DNA of 47,652 bases from contig NW_014577941.1 in NCBI RefSeq assembly GCF_000485595.1, forward strand, positions 8,611-56,262, written 5' to 3'. The DNA comes from Priapulus caudatus. Its lineage: Eukaryota > Priapulida > Priapulimorpha > Priapulimorphida > Priapulidae. The notes below the pieces were generated by a model, which did no database searches, had not been told where the DNA came from, and saw only the letters and a program-made list of their open reading frames with translations. Positions 43,116-47,652 of this stretch are shown in pieces (position 1 is the first letter of the stretch; every line of letters begins with the position of its first letter). Made by a program: the position numbers and the translations under genes.

Positions 43116-43544
43116 GATATGGAACAGGGAAATGGAAAGCAATTGATGTTTTATTGAAATATAAACATAGCAAACACACATTCATCACAAGTAATCACAG
43201 ATGCACCTATGATCATAAAATATGAATGAAAGTAAAGCAAAACATAATTATACAACATCACAGATACATTAAATTCTTGATATTTGATATTAAAGGTATA
43301 AAAGCTCAAGCCAGACCTACATCACCACGACCAGCTGAATTAATACTATGGAAGCCCCTGAAACGACATATGACTATTTGAGTTTCCGAGTTTTCTAGTT
43401 TTTGAATTTTGTATCGTATATATAGTACTACAGATGGAAGTCAAGCAAGGGTCACACAGGGAAGAACGTAAACACGTGAGAACACGCATTGAGAAATGTG
43501 TTAATTAGAAAATAGACACACTGCGCATGCGTTATGACGGAGAA

Positions 43545-43722
43545 TCTAAATTTAAATTAGGCCCTATGCTTTCCCGCTTAATAGAACACACATTTACTCA
43601 CATGGCACGGGATTCTAAATTTGAATTATGCTATCTCGCTTAAAAAGGCACACATTTACTCTCATGGTAGGGGATTCTAAATTTAAATTGTTCTTTCCAG
43701 CTTAAAGCAACACACATTTCAG
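43545..43722. repeat. About 62-bp tandem repeat, three copies
   Basis: Each unit runs TCTAAATTTAAATT, then a pyrimidine-rich stretch with GCTTAA, then CACACATTT. The third copy is cut short. Confidence 0.7.
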
Positions 43723-44640
43723 GGGGGTAGCTAGGGTGGAATGGATGTGTACGCACACAGGCAGGGGGCGCTGAGGGTCCTCCCCCAGAACATTTTGAAA
43801 TGTAGATTGCAGGAGATGGTATTTGAGGCACTTTTGAGTAAATGTACAGCCTTCATTCTGACTACGACAATTATCTTTTTAGTAGAACTATTCTCTTCAT
43901 GAGCAACAAGATGTGATCACTAAAGATCACTCTAACTAATCATGTAATTTTAGTTTTATTATCAAGACATGTTGAACTAACGCACATTCTTAAACTCTCT
44001 CTTTCTCTCTCTCCTTCTGTGTGTGCGTGTGGGCGCGTGTGTGTGCTCAAACACACACATCACTCATTGCACATCACATCACATCACTGCATAGGTGTCG
44101 ATTTGTTTTCATGATTGGGGAGGATGATCCTCGGCGAGGGAGTGAAGCGACCGAGCATGGGGTGGGTGTGTGAAGGGGGATATCCCTGTTCCCACGGTAG
44201 GGACATTTTCAAAAATGTGTGTATCAAAATTTTATATTTCGCATTTTAGAGCATTTTGATTCTTATTTATTTTATGACTTTCCAAAAAAACAACAAATAA
44301 CAACGGATTTCCAGGTAATTTTCAGGTAATGCCGCGCGCAAGTACGCACATAGATTTGAGGGCCATAGCACAGGAACATCACGAGAAATTCTCGCGCGTA
44401 GTAATGGTGAGAAACAGTCGGAAACGGGCGAGTAGTGTCGCTTAAACGGAGTTTTTCCACACTTCCTGTAAAGTCACATAATGTTTCTCGATCGAAATAA
44501 ACAAACAACACCTTCAAGAACACCCCTGTCGATTTTAAAGGGGCTACCCCCCCCCCATTTACGAAAATGACATAGGTCTCAATCTGGACATCATCTCTAT
44601 CCTTGAACCCTACTGCTCTAGACATGAAAATACGAAATAC
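43723..44640. other. No gene recognised; repeat-derived sequence likely
   Basis: CT/GT simple repeat at 43998-44065. The 131-codon minus-strand frame at 44272-44667 has no domain I recognise and spans a C homopolymer, so I do not call it. Confidence 0.4.
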
Positions 44641-44644
44641 TGAA

Positions 44645-44740
44645 TAATTTAGAGAAGCTTGTACCAACGAGGGCTACAAGTAAGAAAGATTTGATGATGC
44701 GGATTGTAAATAATGTGATGGTACAAGCTTCTCTAAATTA
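44645..44740. repeat. 22-bp perfect inverted repeat
   Basis: TAATTTAGAGAAGCTTGTAC plus two bases at 44645-44666 pairs exactly with 44719-44740 across a 52-nt loop. Confidence 0.75.
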
Positions 44741-45231
44741 CTCAATTATTATGCATATTAAAAAATTAGAGTGACCTGATACTTCAATGAATTGCCACTA
44801 GTTTAAAGGCTGCACATGTGTTTGTTTTGCTCATATTCCTCGCCTTTCGTCGCCGCCCTTCTAAAAAAATTATTATATCTGATTATATAATTCGTCGTGT
44901 TTTGTATAGGCCTATGTTTTGAAGAGAAAGTAATATCAAAACCATGTAAGGTAGCGCTGCGGTATCAGGCGTAGCTACGAGGGGGCTTGGGGGGGGGGCA
45001 CGTGCTTCCTACAAATTTTCTGTGCCCCCCAGGTGCCCCCCACTGAAAATTCATGCTTGATAAAAAAAAATTGAATTAAAAACAATGCCGTTAGAACAGT
45101 ATAATACAAAGAAAGAAGGTTCGAACCACATCTCTGGTTCGAAGATGCGCCATCATGATCTAGATTAGATACCGATCCCGCAATAGTTTACACACTTTAC
45201 CGTTAATTACTATACTAGTAGTTAAGCCCGC

Positions 45232-45385
45232 CGCACACGCTTTGGAACGTGCTGCGCAGCCTGCGCCATCGGCCACACGTGGCTGATGGCGCAGCGCGTT
45301 CCACAGCGTGTGCGCATGCAAAATGCATCGATCTGTGGCGTGTGGAAAATATCACACGTGTTTGATATTTTCTTCCACGTGTGGA
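45232..45385. repeat. Two adjacent stem-loops with CACACGCT/AGCGTGTG
   Basis: CGCACACGC at 45232 pairs with GCGTGTGCG at 45306-45314, with an inner stem CTGCGCCATC/GATGGCGCAG. A second stem GAAAATATCA/TGATATTTTC follows. Same style as the fold-backs at 5922 and 10430. Confidence 0.65.
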
Positions 45386-45534
45386 AGATTGCACAGCGTC
45401 TGCGGAGTGGCTGTGTAAATTTCCACACTCAATTCGCATTGTTCTTAATTGTTCGCTTGGACACGGAGCGTCGTTGAAGAGAGCGTTCACACGACGTTTG
45501 ATCGATCAGTTCTTGGACATGCCTCTATGCGAGC

Positions 45535-45916
45535 TAGGCTTAGATACAAATATCTCGAAAAATGGCCTAAATATCTTTTCGGAAATTCTCCAAAAAATCT
45601 CTAAATATCTCAATTTATTTTCTAAGTATCCCCAATTTTTTTTTTTATATCTCAGTTATTTCAACGTAATGTCTTTTAAACATATTTATTTTGTGCGAAA
45701 AAAAATTTTCCAAACATTTTGAAAACAGTTTGCACCGCTGAATGGTTTTTCTTAACAGAAAAGGACAAACTCATCCTTACAAATCCTTAATATTTGAGAA
45801 AATTATGTTTTATCTTCTAAATATTAAGGAATTTTCTAAATATCCAGATTTTTCTAAATATCCCGAAAACTTCTAAATATCTAAAAAAAATATCCGGATA
45901 TTTGTATCTAAGCCTA
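45535..45916. mobile_element. 382-bp element with perfect TIR and 8-bp target duplication
   Basis: The 20-bp ends TAGGCTTAGATACAAATATC and the exact reverse complement (45897-45916) are flanked by ATGCGAGC on both sides (45527-45534 and 45917-45924). The body is rich in CTAAATATC motifs and has no ORF. Eight-base duplications fit hAT-type insertion, although the TAGG start is unusual for hAT. Confidence 0.85.
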
Positions 45917-46056
45917 ATGCGAGCTGCTTGATATGCGAGCTGCGAGCTGCGAGCTGAGAAAAAAAGTACAATGCGTCCAAGACCCCCCACCCCCCACGAA
46001 AATGTAAGGCCCCCCAGTGCCCCCCCCCCCCGCTGAAAAAATCCTAGCTACGCCAA

Positions 46057-47180
46057 TAAGAAACGTGCATAATTTGACGTGGTTTTGAAATCCGTATATT
46101 TTGATTAAGGCGGCAAATAAACTACTTCTAGAATGGCGGATTTTAATGGGTACCGGGTATTTGATTATTACTTATCACGGCATTGTTTAAGTCGCGTTCA
46201 TTATTCAATTTGTAGGGGTGACCACCGCTGGGATGAGGGCGACAGCAAAACTCTTTTTATTGGAATTGTGAAAAAGCTGAAAAAGGGTTGTAACCTGCTT
46301 CGCCAATCAATTATAATAATAATTTAACCTATGCATCAGGTGACGTTTTGTACAGCCGCGCGACTATGTAAAAATATTGTTAGTCCAACAGAGGCGGGGA
46401 ACTAGCCACTCAATCCACCCCCTACTAAATCCGCCACTAATGTAGTAAGCTTGTGAGTAGAGATATCTCAGTAGGCATAATGTCGAGACGAAGACCAGTC
46501 TACGCTGCATGACAGTGTGTGAAAATGGTTGAATCAAGAGATCAAAAATTCGTTTAAAATCAACGAAAAATAAATTCACGTTAAACGCTAAATAAAATAT
46601 AACGGTTCACGGTAAACAAACAGATGCTTTCACGCTAACGCTAATTTCTATCAGGGTATCACGTGTCAGGCTAGGCAAAAACATAAGAAGAATTAATATT
46701 TATAAGGCTATACTATTAATAAAGCTTTAATATCAAACTTTGGATTTGTCGTTATTAGTGTTTACTGTTAGAGTAACATGCTATCAATAATACGCTTGTT
46801 TGGCAAACTTTAATCTCAATCCCAGACAGCAGTCAACGCATTTGTATGGATGACTGTATATATTACATTCAGGCAAACTGTCAGACACACATAGGTCGCC
46901 TCTGTTTGCTCTCACAGAATGTGTCAACGATCTTGTTGACACTGATGACTGTGTGTGTGTATATGCATGCATCACAGCCAGTGTTTATAAACAATTTAGT
47001 CTGACTGACTGACTCTCTCTCTCTGCAATAAAAAAAATGTTTGGTGAAATAATGTGTACGCAACTGCGTATCTGCGTTATGGTTGCTACGCGCCTGCATT
47101 AAGTCATGGAAAAACGTACGTGTGCGAAGTGTGTTCATTTTTGGACTTCAAATATTTTCTACGACTCTCTCAACAGACAA
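46057..47180. other. No gene recognised
   Basis: AT-rich sequence with short simple repeats. Frames of 60-85 codons show no family signature. Confidence 0.4.
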
Positions 47181-47182
47181 CA

Positions 47183-47249
47183 CTTTATATATATATCAGA
47201 AGTAGAAAATAGGGATAATAGTTCCCTATTATCTACTTGTGATATATAT
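47183..47249. repeat. Imperfect hairpin, short loop
   Basis: ATATATATCAGAAGTAGA and ATAGGGA pair with TCCCTAT and TCTACTTGTGATATATAT around a 7-nt loop, with a few mismatches and bulges. Confidence 0.6.
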
Positions 47250-47332
47250 TATTGATCGGAAATTCAGAAAATATAATAAAAAATATAAAAATGTGCGTGA
47301 GTGCGGATGTGTCGCTCGTCGGTCAGCGACAG

Positions 47333-47548
47333 CAAGGAGCTATATATAACAAGAAGAGGAAGCCGCCATATCTGGCCCAAATCTTTGCCATATTTGGTCA
47401 TATCTGGCCTAGAACAGATTAGTGTTCTATTGTCTTTGGGTTCTGGTCTGCACAGCCGTTTCAGCTGATTATGGTCCTTAGATGGCGTCCTTGAAGCGAA
47501 AAGCACACAGCCAATCCGCTTCCTCTCCTTGTTATATGTAGCTCCTTG
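47333..47548. mobile_element. 216-bp MITE, hAT-like
   Basis: The ends CAAGGAGCTATATATAACAA and TTGTTATATGTAGCTCCTTG (TIR about 31 bp, few mismatches) are flanked by AGCGACAG (47325-47332) and CGCGACAG (47549-47556), a 7-of-8 target duplication. A closely similar truncated copy is at 16560-16768. No coding capacity. Confidence 0.8.
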
Positions 47549-47652
47549 CGCGACAGCAGTCACCGTGGTCACGTGACAGGATCAGTTCTCTCTGGCTCGT
47601 GCGTATGGTTCGTAGAGAAGTGACATCGTCCCAGGGATGTCATCAATCCGTC

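Larger units (their letters stand above)
44968..46056. mobile_element. Outer element with GCGTAGCTA ends, carrying nested elements
   Basis: GCGTAGCTACGAGGGGGCTT with a long G run at the left, and a long C run with CCTAGCTACGC at the right, are mirror ends. Inside lie a stem-loop region (45232-45385) and a complete small element (45535-45916). Confidence 0.5.

Noticed and set aside
44272-44667. 131-codon minus-strand frame
   Set aside because: No domain recognised; it crosses a C homopolymer and repeat-like sequence, and has no splice or start context that favours coding.
1-47652. CRISPR arrays, tRNA or rRNA genes, bacterial operons
   Set aside because: No regular spaced direct repeats with unique spacers, no tRNA cloverleaf or B-box in the right context, no rRNA motifs; the window is eukaryotic.

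Overview
The window looks like nuclear DNA of an animal, most likely a marine invertebrate. It has a spliced gene with phase-consistent introns, interstitial TTAGGG-type arrays, very many short inverted-repeat elements, long microsatellites and relics of LTR and non-LTR retroelements. I cannot name the species. One protein-coding gene is recognisable: a partial agmatinase-like ureohydrolase (AGMAT) on the minus strand. I rebuilt it from exons, most of them too short to stand out as open reading frames: exon 1 at 14729-14561, alternative exons 2a (5863-5738) and 2b (5693-5568), exon 3 at 5043-4859, exon 4 at 4497-4297 and exon 5 at 3431-3287. The exons join in phase into about 275 codons. The last part (about 65-75 codons in relatives) is not seen and probably lies beyond position 1.

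Layout. 1-2526: small hairpins and an internally deleted Ty3/gypsy-type element with one LTR, gag-like and integrase remnants (minus strand). 2592-3264: a TTAA-flanked element just downstream of AGMAT exon 5. 3287-5863: AGMAT exons 5 to 2a, with a small TIR element and a trinucleotide repeat in the introns. 5864-14560: an 8.7 kb intron holding fold-back elements, a 1.2 kb inverted-repeat structure around a minisatellite, a 20-bp minisatellite, a 740-bp CA-type array, pogo-like termini and a TIR element with a telomere-like core. 14561-14729: AGMAT exon 1. 15.2 kb: the zinc-knuckle end of a non-LTR retrotransposon. 16.9-38.15 kb: sequence dominated by noisy, indel-rich second copies of neighbouring sequence, including a 25-N gap (30733-30757). 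38.15-47.65 kb: clean sequence again, rich in TIR/MITE-like elements, some with readable target-site duplications.

Two biological points stand out. First, AGMAT exon 2 is tandemly duplicated (126 bp each, same phases, only 44 bp apart), which suggests mutually exclusive splicing, and exon 4 carries Asn in place of the first Asp of the metal-binding D-x-H-x-D motif. Second, short elements with terminal inverted repeats carry internal TTAGGG arrays, so here telomere-like sequence travels as mobile-element cargo rather than marking an old chromosome end. The main technical point is that 16.9-38.15 kb looks like raw long-read gap fill whose ends were never merged with the flanks, so repeats and the second AGMAT exon 1 copy there should not be read as real duplications without checking.
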